From MPNP01 sp965116235 (lineage in GTDB: Bacteria; Pseudomonadota; Alphaproteobacteria; Rhodobacterales; Rhodobacteraceae): a stretch of 64,000 nucleotides of DNA. Location: NCBI GenBank assembly GCA_965116235.1, contig OZ220496.1, positions 248,001-312,000 of the forward strand. Direction: 5' to 3'. Every line of letters starts with the position of its first letter. The stretch's first letter is position 1. This document shows, in pieces, positions 9,621-19,506 of this stretch. The position numbers and the translations under genes are program-made. The notes below the pieces were generated by a model that had not been told where the DNA came from, ran no database searches, and saw only the letters and a list, made by a program, of their open reading frames with translations.

Positions 9621-10165
9621 AACGAGCCTGCCCATCCGTGAAGCAAATGCTTCAGTGGGCTCTCCAGACGATGCGCCATCCTGCCTCGATTTGCTTAGGG
9701 TGATTCATGGTACATCGAACTTCATTGATAAGAGGTCACAAGATCCTTTTATCATTATCAACAGGGTACAAGGAGGGTAAAACAACCGAAGTTCCAGTGT
9801 GCTTGGGTACATCGGCAACTGCGGATGGGGCAACCCATAGCATGACGCTTGCTACAATGAAGGACGAGGTCAGTTCAACAAATGTCCACAAAGCCCTCGG
9901 AATCCAGCACTTTACTTGCTCAGCCAGATGCGCAGTCCATTTCACGACCCATCAAGGGTGTCATGCACAGATGCTCACTCCCATACATCTGGTCCTCGAT
10001 ACCGCATGAGGCAGAACGCTTGAATGCCTTCTGCGCAACACAGGAAACTGAACGGGGTTATGCCAATCACCCGAGCGCAATGGTTGGAGCGAATGCCTTT
10101 TTGTCCCCAGTGCCTATGCTTTTTCGATCGATGAATCTATATACCTCAACGGGAACACTTTCCCG
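9621..10165. other. Intergenic stretch without a recognisable gene
   Basis: About 545 bp between the DUF2842 and TerB-like genes. The longest frames (97-100 codons on plus, 69 on minus) have no recognisable motif, no convincing ribosome-binding site and overlap one another. I saw no tRNA or obvious terminator. It may hold a decayed gene or regulatory DNA. Confidence 0.4.
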
Positions 10166-10672
10166 ATGCTTGTGACCAGTTCATCAAACGAGGATTACAG
10201 TCAGGCCTGCCAAATGCCGATAAGTCACGTGAAGAGCTTTCTGGACAGGTTTGCCTTACCCGAACCACCTCCACTCGAAAGCATGGATTTGCATTTGGCA
10301 CTCACGGTCTTGCTTGTTCGTATTGCGCGCATTGATCGCAACTATACGGACGACGAGCAGATTCACATTGAGGAACTCGTTGCGGACAGTTGTCAAATAT
10401 CCATTTCCACGGCTCGCGAACTTCGTCAGGAGGCTGAAACAATCGAGGCTTCGTCGACCGATTCCGTCCGTTTTACCCGCATCATCAAGGAACAAATCCC
10501 CTTCACGCAAAGAGAAACAGTTCTCGAATTGCTCTGGGAGATTGTCTTGTCGGATGGTGTCCGGGACCACAAGGAAGACAGTTTTTTGCGCCTGGTCGCG
10601 AATTTGCTTGGTGTTACCGACCGCGACAGTGCCATAGCCCGTCAAAGGGTGATCAGTCGGACAGGCAGTTAA
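10166..10672 (+). CDS. TerB-fold (tellurite-resistance B-like) protein
   Basis: A soluble all-helical protein of up to 168 residues, probably translated from ATG 10214 (MPISHVKSFLDRF) or from 10166. The core has the paired-helix TerB pattern: LALTVLLVRIARIDRNYTDDE, then EELVADSC, and in the second half VLELLWEIVLSDGV followed by FLRLVANLLGV. The Asp/Glu positions after each ARxD or SDG turn are the metal-coordinating sites of this fold. Despite the family name, many bacterial TerB-like proteins are unlinked to tellurite and have unknown roles. It ends four bases into the convergent HisC-like gene. Confidence 0.75.
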   Translation: MLVTSSSNEDYSQACQMPISHVKSFLDRFALPEPPPLESMDLHLALTVLLVRIARIDRNYTDDEQIHIEELVADSCQISISTARELRQEAETIEASSTDSVRFTRIIKEQIPFTQRETVLELLWEIVLSDGVRDHKEDSFLRLVANLLGVTDRDSAIARQRVISRTGS

Positions 10673-11787
10673 TTCCGGTGCCGATACCTTTCGGTTGCCT
10701 CGACAAGCGCTTCCGGCAAAACTTCTTCCAGCAGATCCAGATCCTTTTTTGTCCCCGCTGAAATGCGTATGCATCGATCCTGGGGAGCAACCAGAGGCAT
10801 TCTGACGAAAACATTCCGCTGAATGAGCTCATCAAGCAGGATACGCGCAAACTGTCCGTCATGGTTGACGTCTACGGCGACGAAGTTGGTCCCTGACGGA
10901 ATTGCCTGCAGATTGTTCGCTCGAGCGATATTGCCGATTCGATCGCGTGCTGATTCAACCATCCTCAACACTGCTGCCAAGTTGCTCGTGTCTTCCAGAG
11001 AAGCGATGGCTCCAATCTGGGAAACCCTGCACATTCCAAAATGGTTGCGAATCCGCTCGAATCCCTTGACAAGATCCTTTGAACCCAATGCGTACCCAAC
11101 CCTCATGCCGGCCATGCCGTAGGCTTTGGAAAAGGTTCGCATGCGGATAATTCTGGGATCTTCGACCGGCCAGCTTAATTTCGCTTCAGCCGGGGCAAAC
11201 TCAATGTAGGCTTCATCCAGGACCAGCAGGGTTCCATCCGGCAAGTTACTGACAAAACTCCCTATATCCGCGCCCCGGTTCCAAGTTCCCATTGGATTGT
11301 CAGGATTGGCCAGATACACAAGCGAAGGGCCAACCTCATGAGTCTTTTCAAGGAGGAGGTTGAGATCCTCCCTGTCATTGACATATGGCACGGCAACCAG
11401 TTTCCCGCCGTACCCGACAACATGATAGTTGAAAGTCGGATACGCTCCAAGAGAGGTGACAACATGGCTCTCCGGCTCGACGACCATTCTGACCAGATAC
11501 CCGAGCAGAGCGTCAATGCCTTCACCGACGACAATGTTGTCGGGTGAGATTCCGTTGAAATTGGCCAACGCCTGTCGCAAGTCGTAATTCTCGGGGTCCC
11601 CGTACTGCCAACTGCCCGCCACCGCCTCCTGCATGGCCCTTACGGCCTTGGGTGATGGTCCAAACACGTTTTCATTGGCTCCAATCCGTGCCTTGAAAGC
11701 CCGCCCCCTGTGGCGCTCAAGTGCCTCAGGCCCGACAAATGGCACCGATTGCGGAAGGGTTTCGAACAAAGAAGTAAACCTGAACAT
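10669..11787 (-). CDS. Class I/II PLP aminotransferase, HisC (histidinol-phosphate aminotransferase) family
   Basis: This 372-residue fold-type I PLP enzyme has ANENVFGPSPKAV near 38-50 (substrate entry), NPDNPMG at 161-167, the PLP-ring aspartate in DEAYIEF at 191-197, the Schiff-base lysine in TFSKAYGMAGMRVGY at 218-232, and IRISAGT near the C-terminus. This is the HisC pattern. HisC converts imidazole acetol phosphate plus glutamate to histidinol phosphate, but paralogues act on aromatic or other amino acids. No other his gene is adjacent, so the biosynthetic role is uncertain. It is divergent from the amidotransferase gene at 12036 with about 250 bp between. Confidence 0.82.
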   Translation of the reverse strand: MFRFTSLFETLPQSVPFVGPEALERHRGRAFKARIGANENVFGPSPKAVRAMQEAVAGSWQYGDPENYDLRQALANFNGISPDNIVVGEGIDALLGYLVRMVVEPESHVVTSLGAYPTFNYHVVGYGGKLVAVPYVNDREDLNLLLEKTHEVGPSLVYLANPDNPMGTWNRGADIGSFVSNLPDGTLLVLDEAYIEFAPAEAKLSWPVEDPRIIRMRTFSKAYGMAGMRVGYALGSKDLVKGFERIRNHFGMCRVSQIGAIASLEDTSNLAAVLRMVESARDRIGNIARANNLQAIPSGTNFVAVDVNHDGQFARILLDELIQRNVFVRMPLVAPQDRCIRISAGTKKDLDLLEEVLPEALVEATERYRHRN

Positions 11788-12035
11788 GGTCGCGGCGTGC
11801 CTAAGTCACAGATGGTATTTTTCAGACCTTAAATATGAGCATTGGAGTATAACCGATGCGAAGCGATTTTCCTATACGACATGAACTCTCTTGAGCTTGA
11901 AATCTTGCTTTTCGCACGATCGAGCATAACTGGAATTGGAGCGCAAAATGGGCTGACCTGTTGCCGAACCGTCGCTTTCATGTTCACATTCCGGTGCACT
12001 GAGACTTTCGGCTCGTTCGCTGTGGAGGATTTGTC

Positions 12036-12755
12036 TTGAAACTGGGTATATTGGAAGCAGGACCCGTGTTTCCGGAACTGCAGCCGGAATACGGCAACTA
12101 TACCTGTATGTTCGGCCAAATGTTAAGCCATCATGACGGGCGGATTGAGGGTTGGAGTGTTTATGAATCCAGATTCCCCGATTCCATATCGCAATGTGAT
12201 GCCTGGCTGATTTCCGGTTCGAAGTTCGGGGTCTATGAAGATCATCCATGGATCCCGAATCTGGAAGAGTTCATACGTCAGTGCCACTCGAACCGGCTTC
12301 CCCTGACCGGCGTGTGTTTTGGACATCAAATCATAGCTCAGGCGATGGGTGGCATCGTCGAAAAGTTCAGCGGTGGCTGGTGTATCGGCCGTACAAGATA
12401 TGACTTTCTTGGACACGCCATCCATCTCAACTCGTGGCATCAGGATCAGGTAATCCACGTGCCCGTGAATTCGCAAGTTCTCGGTGGCAACGACTTTTGT
12501 CGCAATGCCTTCATCGATTACGGCGACAATACGTTCAGTTTGCAGCCCCATCCCGAGTTTGATCATGGTTTTGTTGAGGGCTTGATTGAATACCGAGGCA
12601 GCGGGGTTCCGAAGTCTCTGTTAGAAAAGGCCCGACAGGGCTTGGGCAAGGATGTCGATGATGTCTTGATCAAGGTGCTGGTAGAAAATCTGCTTGAATC
12701 TCAATCCCTTGCCAAGGCCTTGGCAATGGTCGAGAGCAACGGGAGCCTGACCTAA
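12036..12755 (+). CDS. Class I glutamine amidotransferase-like protein
   Basis: A 239-residue stand-alone class I (triad) amidotransferase domain. The nucleophile lies in TGVCFGHQ (Cys94) and the His/Glu pair in LQPHPEF (His172, Glu174), so the triad is complete. Such free-standing proteins resemble the GuaA glutaminase domain or hydrolyse gamma-glutamyl compounds. Translation starts at TTG 12036 with a GGAGG site about 7 bases upstream, giving MKLGILEAGP, a natural first strand. Its substrate is not evident. Downstream lies the convergent XamI-type methylase gene with about 34 bp between the stops. Confidence 0.82.
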   Translation: MKLGILEAGPVFPELQPEYGNYTCMFGQMLSHHDGRIEGWSVYESRFPDSISQCDAWLISGSKFGVYEDHPWIPNLEEFIRQCHSNRLPLTGVCFGHQIIAQAMGGIVEKFSGGWCIGRTRYDFLGHAIHLNSWHQDQVIHVPVNSQVLGGNDFCRNAFIDYGDNTFSLQPHPEFDHGFVEGLIEYRGSGVPKSLLEKARQGLGKDVDDVLIKVLVENLLESQSLAKALAMVESNGSLT

Positions 12756-12789
12756 ATTCGCTCGCTTAGGTTGAACCCTGATACTGCCG

Positions 12790-14463
12790 TCAATGTTCGG
12801 GAATCTGCCGGCTCATAGGCTGCATGACAGTCAGCCCTGCCGATCGGTGACTGGCTTGTTGGCCATTACAACTTGCGAAGCGGTTTTCTCGCGATGTGAG
12901 CATGGTCTTGTCTTGTGGTGATATCGTCACGGATAGCAGTTCAGCGACGGCATGCCCCGGTACATTGCTCAATTCCTTTGGCTCGAGCTTGTGCAGTCCA
13001 CCGCCATAAACGCGGCCCTCTCCAAGCAACGCTTGCGGGCAGATTTCATTCAGGATTTTCCACAACTTCCGTCTCATGTCCGGCCAAGCTTGCAGGGCAT
13101 GTTCAACGAGACTTGTCGGATAGAGCATCAGATAAACATTTGCAGCGGTTGCCCTCGAATTGTTCAGGATGAAGCGAAACGGCCTCCCCGACCTGGTGTT
13201 GTTGCGACCGAGATAGTTGCAGACGATAGGTGCAGAGGGCCGATTTTCCTGCCTGTACCAAGGCTTTCGATGACGACAGACATAACGGTCAGAAATACCC
13301 TTGCTCCTGCCGTCTTCGAGATACTTCCACAATTGGGGATAGCGGTCCTTGATTATATCCTCGGTCCAAGGCGGATCCAGCAAGAACAAACGATGCTTCA
13401 GTACCGGATTGCCGTTCTGGTCACTCTTTACCTCATCCTCGGGCAAGTGGCGCGGGCTTGGCAGAATTGGGCTGAATGCCTGCTTCGGAAGGTCGTGGTG
13501 GGCAATCTCCTGTTCCGTCAGGATGAAGAATTCATTGCTGCCAGTAACCAGACCCCGCTTGATCCTGAAGAAGTCGCCAAGCACTGGTCCTCTGACGGGT
13601 TTACATCTCTTACTTGCCGGATAACGTGTCCATTTGGGATCGTGCCCTAGTGCTTGGGCTGGAATCAAACGCTCAAGCGCTGGTTGCTCTAACGTGCCGC
13701 CATAGCTAAATCGTACCCTGTGATCTCTTGGAGGAGATTGATTGCGAAACCACACTATTGCTGACGATACCAATGCATCACCGAACTGCACGTCCACAGG
13801 GTCGAAGCGATGAATGTGTAGAAGCGTTACCTGGTTCAACAGATAGTGCTTCACTGAGACACCATAATTCACATCCATGAACTCGCTTGGAATCAACCAT
13901 CCCGCCAATCCGCCTTCAGTCATCCACGTGTGACTTAGACCCAAAAAGTAGCAATGGAGACCGGCAAGCCCATTGATCCTCATCCCGCAGACGTCTATCA
14001 TCTTTTGCTGCAGCCGTCTTTTTTCTCCCTTGGCGATATGGTGATGCCTGATGTAGGGAGGATTGCAGATGACAAGATTGAATCTCTTGTTCGCGCTAGG
14101 TGCCTCAGATTGAGTAAAGTCCTCAAGTCGGATATCAATCTCTGCATTTCGCCATAATCGTGCCGCCGGTTGTCCATAATACGGATCGGTTTCATAGCCT
14201 ACAGCAGCATAAATGCTTGACGGCGAGAACACTTTCTGCAAGGCTGAATAGAACGAGCCTGTTCCAAAGGCCGGATCCATGAATCTTATGCCTGTGCTTG
14301 CTCCAAGTTGCTTGTATGCGTAGCGTTGCATATCTTCGGCCAAGCTACCAGGCGTCGCAAACTGACCCTTACGGTTACGAACTGCCAATTCCCGGCGCAT
14401 GTCCAGATCGGCCTGCAAGGCAATCCGACGAGATTCCAGATCGGCAAGGGTCTCCACTCTCAT
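12790..14463 (-). CDS. Type II N6-adenine DNA methyltransferase (XamI-type modification subunit)
   Basis: This 557-residue protein has SAM-binding motif I as MDPAFGTGSF (about 62-71), followed by the adenine-methylase motif IV as ICNPPYIRH (about 132-140). That order and spacing are those of gamma-class N6-adenine methyltransferases. A long C-terminal part carries the target-recognition region. It protects the host against the adjacent endonuclease by methylating the same site. The start ATG abuts the stop of the endonuclease gene with no spacing, so both are cotranscribed and probably translationally coupled. The partner's family suggests GTCGAC as recognition site; that is inference. Confidence 0.88.
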   Translation of the reverse strand: MRVETLADLESRRIALQADLDMRRELAVRNRKGQFATPGSLAEDMQRYAYKQLGASTGIRFMDPAFGTGSFYSALQKVFSPSSIYAAVGYETDPYYGQPAARLWRNAEIDIRLEDFTQSEAPSANKRFNLVICNPPYIRHHHIAKGEKRRLQQKMIDVCGMRINGLAGLHCYFLGLSHTWMTEGGLAGWLIPSEFMDVNYGVSVKHYLLNQVTLLHIHRFDPVDVQFGDALVSSAIVWFRNQSPPRDHRVRFSYGGTLEQPALERLIPAQALGHDPKWTRYPASKRCKPVRGPVLGDFFRIKRGLVTGSNEFFILTEQEIAHHDLPKQAFSPILPSPRHLPEDEVKSDQNGNPVLKHRLFLLDPPWTEDIIKDRYPQLWKYLEDGRSKGISDRYVCRHRKPWYRQENRPSAPIVCNYLGRNNTRSGRPFRFILNNSRATAANVYLMLYPTSLVEHALQAWPDMRRKLWKILNEICPQALLGEGRVYGGGLHKLEPKELSNVPGHAVAELLSVTISPQDKTMLTSRENRFASCNGQQASHRSAGLTVMQPMSRQIPEH

Positions 14464-15429
14464 CTACAATCCAAACTCCACCAGATCATGCATACGGTGC
14501 TCCCATATCCAGTCAATACCTTCCGCGGCAATATACCCAAGATAGTTGCCGTCGAAATATCCACGCAAGAACAGTATGAAACGCATATCATCATTGTGGG
14601 TCCGGCGCAACTGGTATATTTTTGCCACTTCCTCCTTGCGTCTCTTGTTGACGTTCGCAAAATCACCGGCTGACTTCGCCTCAATAAGAAGCAGCCGGTG
14701 GTCTGTACCGGCAGTTTTGGGCATAACGGCCACATCGGCGGTGATGTTGATCGTTGTGTCGGCTCCTTCCTGCTTGATTGGCACGTTCAGACGAAACGAG
14801 TATGTTCCCGGCCGCATCTCGTCATACTTAATGCCTTCCCCAGATCGCAATTTCTGATATCCCAACGTCGTCAACCACTTGTCAATGGCATCAAGCTGCC
14901 TTTTCTCTTGAGCATTGCGGATAATGGGGTTCGCAATGGCTCCGCACAAACGATCGGCTATGATTGTTGCTGCTCGGTTCAGTTCGCATTCTGACGGACT
15001 TATACCACTTCTCAGCCAGAAGAAAATATCCGGATCAGCCATCTCCTTGATAATCTGTCCAATCTTCTCAAGGTCTCCATTCAAGTCATTTGCTGACATT
15101 CGTGGAGGCATCCTGTTGTCATTCTCCATGGACTTGATCAGATTTCTTGAAACGCCAGCAAGGCCAGCCAATCGATCCACAGCCAAAGGCGGACAGGTGG
15201 ACATGCGCAGTGTCGGCAACACCGAGGGTTTTGTCCTCAACAGATTGGGGCCAACATCGGTGAGGTATCTGGTTGCCCTCAAGGATGCCTCGACACTATC
15301 AACCGTCTGTGCTCGCGTCGTCCGGTATGCATCAGGAGCAAAGTGCATAAACCAATTGTTGTACAGGTCCACCGACTGTTCGATGTCCTGTTTCCACCGG
15401 TCCGGTTTATCTCTGTTTACAGCCGTCAT
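14464..15429 (-). CDS. XamI-family type II restriction endonuclease
   Basis: A 321-residue protein resembling the XamI restriction endonuclease family, whose named member cuts GTCGAC. The N-terminus (KPDRWKQDIEQSVDLYNNWF, then FAPDAYRTTRAQTVDSV) is the family-typical opening. The probable PD-(D/E)xK core is ITADVAVMP with Asp232 followed by LLLIEAKSAG with Glu250 and Lys252. I chose ATG 15429 because homologous sequence begins there; the frame extends 13 codons further to 15468. The upstream-of-methylase order means both genes share one transcript. Several GTCGAC sites occur in this window (8102, 19066, 19415), so a working methylase would be needed. Confidence 0.85.
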   Translation of the reverse strand: MTAVNRDKPDRWKQDIEQSVDLYNNWFMHFAPDAYRTTRAQTVDSVEASLRATRYLTDVGPNLLRTKPSVLPTLRMSTCPPLAVDRLAGLAGVSRNLIKSMENDNRMPPRMSANDLNGDLEKIGQIIKEMADPDIFFWLRSGISPSECELNRAATIIADRLCGAIANPIIRNAQEKRQLDAIDKWLTTLGYQKLRSGEGIKYDEMRPGTYSFRLNVPIKQEGADTTINITADVAVMPKTAGTDHRLLLIEAKSAGDFANVNKRRKEEVAKIYQLRRTHNDDMRFILFLRGYFDGNYLGYIAAEGIDWIWEHRMHDLVEFGL

Positions 15430-15613
15430 CCTCTTCTCTGCATCTGCTTGACACGCCGACAAAGTCATGCACGTGCCACTCTGAAGCGGCCTTCTTTATC
15501 GACTGGAAATCACGCGACACTGGTGTCATGCCATGCCTTCCCGGAAACCGGGCAGATAAAGGTGGCCTGACTGGTCAGGTTGCGACTTGGGCCAATCTTG
15601 AATCCCGTTTGGA

Positions 15614-16183
15614 TCAGCCTTGACTCTCAAGTTCATCAATTGACTTTTGCAAGTCAGCCATCTGCTTTCTTAGCCTGTCCAGTTCCGGTTCTTCAGAAGC
15701 AGGCTTGGCCGCACTCGATTCTTCTGACGACGGATTTTGTATCGGCGACCAAAACGGAAACATTCTTGAAAAGTATTCCTGCTGGCTCTTCTGAATTTCC
15801 ATGAAGCCCTTGACAGGATCCGACACGTTTTTCAGAAACTGAGACTGACTCTGGTTCAAGACACTGTAAGTGGCTTCCAGAAACTTCGGAATGACTGCAA
15901 GGGAATCTTCCTTGTAGGATCGAACCATGTTCGCCAGAATGTCTACGGGCAGAACTGGCAAGCCGATCGATTCGTTGTTGATGATAATTCTTACGAGATA
16001 TTCCCGGGTCAGATCTTCCCCGTTTTCTCGATCGATCACCCGGATATCCCGGCCGGTCCTGATGATCTTGGCCACATCGTCCAAGGTCGTGTACTCGCTT
16101 GTTTCCGTGTTGTAAAGCCGGCGACTCGAGTACCTCTTGATTAATAGTGGTTCTTCCTTTTTCTTCATTGCTTGGTCATCCAT
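15614..16183 (-). CDS. phaR: Polyhydroxyalkanoate synthesis repressor PhaR
   Basis: A 189-residue protein with the PHB/PHA accumulation-regulator DNA-binding domain at its N-terminus (LLIKRYSSRRLYNTETSEYT, then LDDVAKIIRTGRDIRVID). The middle part (PVLPVDILANMVRSYKEDS) is the PHB-accumulation repeat region, and the end is a charged, probably coiled-coil segment (LDRLRKQMADLQKSIDELES). PhaR binds both PHA granules and DNA, repressing phasin and its own synthesis until polymer accumulates. It lies about 24 bp downstream of phaC on the same strand. ATG 16183 or ATG 16168 could start it. Confidence 0.92.
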   Translation of the reverse strand: MDDQAMKKKEEPLLIKRYSSRRLYNTETSEYTTLDDVAKIIRTGRDIRVIDRENGEDLTREYLVRIIINNESIGLPVLPVDILANMVRSYKEDSLAVIPKFLEATYSVLNQSQSQFLKNVSDPVKGFMEIQKSQQEYFSRMFPFWSPIQNPSSEESSAAKPASEEPELDRLRKQMADLQKSIDELESQG

Positions 16184-16207
16184 TCACGCAACAGGAAATC
16201 CTCGGCG

Positions 16208-17980
16208 CTAGGCAGCCGCCGGTACCAATACATACTGACCCGGAGCATCGGCATAATCGTTTTCTGTACATGGTTCGCGGGCAGGAATCTCCTTGCCTGA
16301 ACGTTGACCAAGCCACTCAGACCATCTACCCCACCACGTTCCGTCACCATATTCCGCCTGTTCACGCCATTCATTCAAATTCCGGCTACTCTTCGAATTG
16401 AAGTAATGGCCATATTTCTTCTTCGTCGGAGGATTTATGATTCCGGCAATATGCCCCGATTCAGCCAAGATGAAGTCTTGAACCGTGCTCTTCGTTTGTT
16501 GCAGGCCATCAAAAGACGTCTTCCAGTTGACCAGATGATCAGACTCACACGCTATGGCCATGAATGGCTGGGTTACATCGGTCAGCCCGATATGCACCCC
16601 ATCGATGCTCAACTCTCCTTTGGCAAAGGCATTGCCACGAATGATGTCGTAAAAATACTCCTCGGCCATCCGACCGGGAAGATTGGTTGAATCTCCGTTC
16701 CAAAAAAGTAGGTCAAAAGCCTTCGGGGGTTCACCCATCAGATAACTTCGAATGGCCGGCCCGTAGACCAGATCATTGGCTCGAAGATAGGAAAACGCCT
16801 TGGCCATGTTCTTGCCCGGAAAATACCCCTTGGTCTCGATTTCGTAATCGATTCCGGCCAGAAACTCATCACTGATGAAGATTCCCAACTCTCCGGCATC
16901 GGTGAAATCCGTCAAGGTGGTGAAAAACGTGGCGGCGCTGATCGTGCTGGCCCCAGTCTTGTTCTGGTAAGCCATCGTCATGGCCAGGAGCGTGCCACCG
17001 ATACAGTAACCAACAGCGTTTATCCGCTCGACATCGGCCACCCTTCGAACTTCATCGATAGCCTTCTGACTGCCCTCAAGCAAGTAAGTATCCATTCCAA
17101 CATCACGGAACGACTCGTCCGGGTTGTTCCAGCTGATTATGAACACCGTATAGCCCTGCTCAACTGCGTAATTGATAAAGCTGTTGTCCGGGCGCAGATC
17201 CAGAATGTAAAACTTGTTGATCCACGGCGGAATTATAAGCAGCGGCACTTCCTTCACCTGATCGGTCTTTGGGGCGTACTGGATCAGTTCAAACAGCTTG
17301 TTGCGATAGACTACCCGTCCCGCGCTCAAGGCAATGTTTTCGCCGACCGTGAAGGCACTTGTGTCCGAGAGTGTGACCACGAGGTCACCGTCATTTCGTT
17401 CCAGATCCTTCACGAGGTTCTCAAGGCCATCCACAAGCGACTGACCTTCCGTGTCAATGGCTTTTTGCAGAGCTTCAGGGTTTGTCGCCAGATAGTTTGC
17501 CGGACTCAGCAAATCCGTAACCTGATGGGAAAAGAACTCAATTTTTTTCTTGTGCTCTTCGTCCAGGCCCTGAAGATTTTCAAAATAATTGTTGATCAAC
17601 TGGGCATTCAGCAGGTACTGCTCCTTGAGAAGGTTGAAATACGGGTTCTGCCAGTGCTCGCTCTTGAACCGGCTGTCTGTTGAATGGGGTGGTGAAGCTT
17701 GTTCGTCCTGAGATCCAATCAGGGCGTTATTTGTCTTGAGCCAGAGATCCAGCGACTTGCCCCAGTATTGCACCTGATTCTCGAAAATTTTCGTCGGATT
17801 CAGGAAGACATCGGCCGCGGCTGCCATGCCGGTCCTGACCATGAAATCACTATCCGGCTGATAAGCAGGCGGTTCAACCGTATTCTTCTGCGAGAGAACT
17901 TCCATCAGACGAATGCTCAATTCCTCGATTCGTCTCATGTTGTGGCTCATTCTTTCGGATTGCGTCGAAGAATCTGCCAT
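16208..17980 (-). CDS. phaC: Class I poly(3-hydroxyalkanoate) synthase
   Basis: This 590-residue synthase has the length of class I PhaC. It polymerises 3-hydroxyacyl-CoA to storage polyester on granules in the cytoplasm. The N-terminal region (about 1-200) matches the PhaC N-terminal domain; the alpha/beta-hydrolase catalytic domain has the lipase-like box GYCIGGT with nucleophile Cys326. The acid and histidine are visible in the stretches around VNWKTSFDG and SGHIAGIINPP towards the C-terminus. phaR follows on the same strand and phaZ is transcribed divergently from a gap of about 100 bp, so synthesis, control and mobilisation of the polymer are together. Confidence 0.95.
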   Translation of the reverse strand: MADSSTQSERMSHNMRRIEELSIRLMEVLSQKNTVEPPAYQPDSDFMVRTGMAAAADVFLNPTKIFENQVQYWGKSLDLWLKTNNALIGSQDEQASPPHSTDSRFKSEHWQNPYFNLLKEQYLLNAQLINNYFENLQGLDEEHKKKIEFFSHQVTDLLSPANYLATNPEALQKAIDTEGQSLVDGLENLVKDLERNDGDLVVTLSDTSAFTVGENIALSAGRVVYRNKLFELIQYAPKTDQVKEVPLLIIPPWINKFYILDLRPDNSFINYAVEQGYTVFIISWNNPDESFRDVGMDTYLLEGSQKAIDEVRRVADVERINAVGYCIGGTLLAMTMAYQNKTGASTISAATFFTTLTDFTDAGELGIFISDEFLAGIDYEIETKGYFPGKNMAKAFSYLRANDLVYGPAIRSYLMGEPPKAFDLLFWNGDSTNLPGRMAEEYFYDIIRGNAFAKGELSIDGVHIGLTDVTQPFMAIACESDHLVNWKTSFDGLQQTKSTVQDFILAESGHIAGIINPPTKKKYGHYFNSKSSRNLNEWREQAEYGDGTWWGRWSEWLGQRSGKEIPAREPCTENDYADAPGQYVLVPAAA

Positions 17981-18080
17981 AATTTAAATCCGTTGCCAGA
18001 AACATTACTTGATCACAAATATGCTAACTGATTTTCTTCTCAAGGTGGGACAAGTTTTCTTAATGTTCTCTGGAGGCTAG

Positions 18081-19310
18081 ATGAGACCATTCTTTACCTA
18101 TGACGCCATTGAAAGCGCGCGATTGTCTGCCGAGTGGACCGGAGCGTCAGCCAAGACTTTCTGGTCCTTTCCTTTCTTCGGCTTTTCAACGAGTCCCGTA
18201 CCCAAGACTCTTTCAGCCTGGGGAACGGTAGTCGAGCGTGCTTATAGCCGCATTGTCGAAAAGCCGGACTGGGGTATACACTGGATCGTGTCGGATCACG
18301 TCGAATATCTTGTGAATGAGGACATTGCCGTTGAAAAGCCTTTTGCCAACCTTGTACGCTTCAACGTAGTAGGAAGACCGGCCAAACCTCTGAAAGTCCT
18401 GCTTGTGGCCCCAATGTCCGGTCACTATCCGACCCTCATGCGAAAAACTGTCCATAGCCTGATACCCGACTGTGAACTCTACGTGACGGAGTGGAAGAAT
18501 GCACGCGATATACCTGTGTCGGAAGGGAAATTCGACATCGAGAATTTTACCGAATATTTGCGCGATTTCATGCTCCATCTGGGACCGGATACTCATGTCA
18601 TATCGGTCTGCCAGCCTGTCCCTCTGACCTTGGCCGCTTCCGCCATGATTGCCGAAGATTCACCGGATCAACAGCCCAAGTCGCTGATTCTTTTCGGCGG
18701 ACCCGTTGATCCAGACGCGGCACCAACAGAGGTCACCGACTTTGGCAAGCGGGTTACCATGGGTCAGCTGGAACACCTGTTCATTCAGAATGTTGGATCG
18801 GGGTATGACGGGGTGGGTCGAATTGTTTATCCAGGAATTGTTCAACTTGCCTCCTTTATCGCCATGAACCTGCACAAGCACACGTCATCCTTTCATGATC
18901 AAATCCTGCGAACCGCTCGCGGTGAAGCCTCTGATCACGACCGTCACAACGAGTTCTACGACGAATATCTGGCCGTGATGGACATGACGGCCGAATTTTA
19001 CCTGTCGACCGTGGAGCGGATATTCAAGAAGCGCGAAATTGCACGAAATGCCTTCACCGTTCGAGGTCGACCCGTCGATCTGGGCCGAATCAATCGATCG
19101 GCGGTCAAAATTGTCGAGGGTGGAAGCGACAATATTTCCGCTCCGGGTCAGTGTTCCGCCGCGTTGGAACTTCTTACCGGCCTGTCCGACCACATGAAGG
19201 CTCATCATATTGAACCTGAGGCCGGACACTACGGAATCTTTTCAGGCAAGTCCTGGCTTCATGACATTCGACCTCTGGTACTGGATTTCATGACCAGCAA
19301 TTCCAACTGA
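18081..19310 (+). CDS. phaZ: Intracellular polyhydroxyalkanoate depolymerase
   Basis: A 409-residue protein of the intracellular PHB depolymerase family, which degrades the amorphous granule polymer made by PhaC. It lacks a signal peptide, as expected. Visible features are the N-terminal YDAIESARLSAEW, VLLVAPMSGHYPTLMRKTV (about 106-124), VTEWKNARDIP, the nucleophile in HVISVCQP (Cys177, in place of a serine), FGGPVD, and the C-terminal HIEPEAGHYGIFSG with the catalytic His. A GGAGG sequence lies close before the ATG. Divergent from phaC. Confidence 0.93.
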   Translation: MRPFFTYDAIESARLSAEWTGASAKTFWSFPFFGFSTSPVPKTLSAWGTVVERAYSRIVEKPDWGIHWIVSDHVEYLVNEDIAVEKPFANLVRFNVVGRPAKPLKVLLVAPMSGHYPTLMRKTVHSLIPDCELYVTEWKNARDIPVSEGKFDIENFTEYLRDFMLHLGPDTHVISVCQPVPLTLAASAMIAEDSPDQQPKSLILFGGPVDPDAAPTEVTDFGKRVTMGQLEHLFIQNVGSGYDGVGRIVYPGIVQLASFIAMNLHKHTSSFHDQILRTARGEASDHDRHNEFYDEYLAVMDMTAEFYLSTVERIFKKREIARNAFTVRGRPVDLGRINRSAVKIVEGGSDNISAPGQCSAALELLTGLSDHMKAHHIEPEAGHYGIFSGKSWLHDIRPLVLDFMTSNSN

Positions 19311-19506
19311 CGAAACTGCTGATGGACCCCTTTCTGACTGGAAACGTCCATGCGGCAAAGGTGAAATTCGGTGTGCTTGATCCAGCGCCCACACCGCGAT
19401 TCACCTGCGCTCGGGTCGACATGAAAATTGTTGCGCAATAAAGCGTGAAGGATTCAAGGTTGGGGGTAAATCAAAAGCACTTCTCCCATGCACGGTCACA
19501 TTGGAG

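Noticed and set aside
9882..10175. 97-codon frame upstream of the TerB-like gene
   Set aside because: Starts like a short cytoplasmic protein but lacks any family motif and a well-placed ribosome-binding site, and overlaps the next gene.
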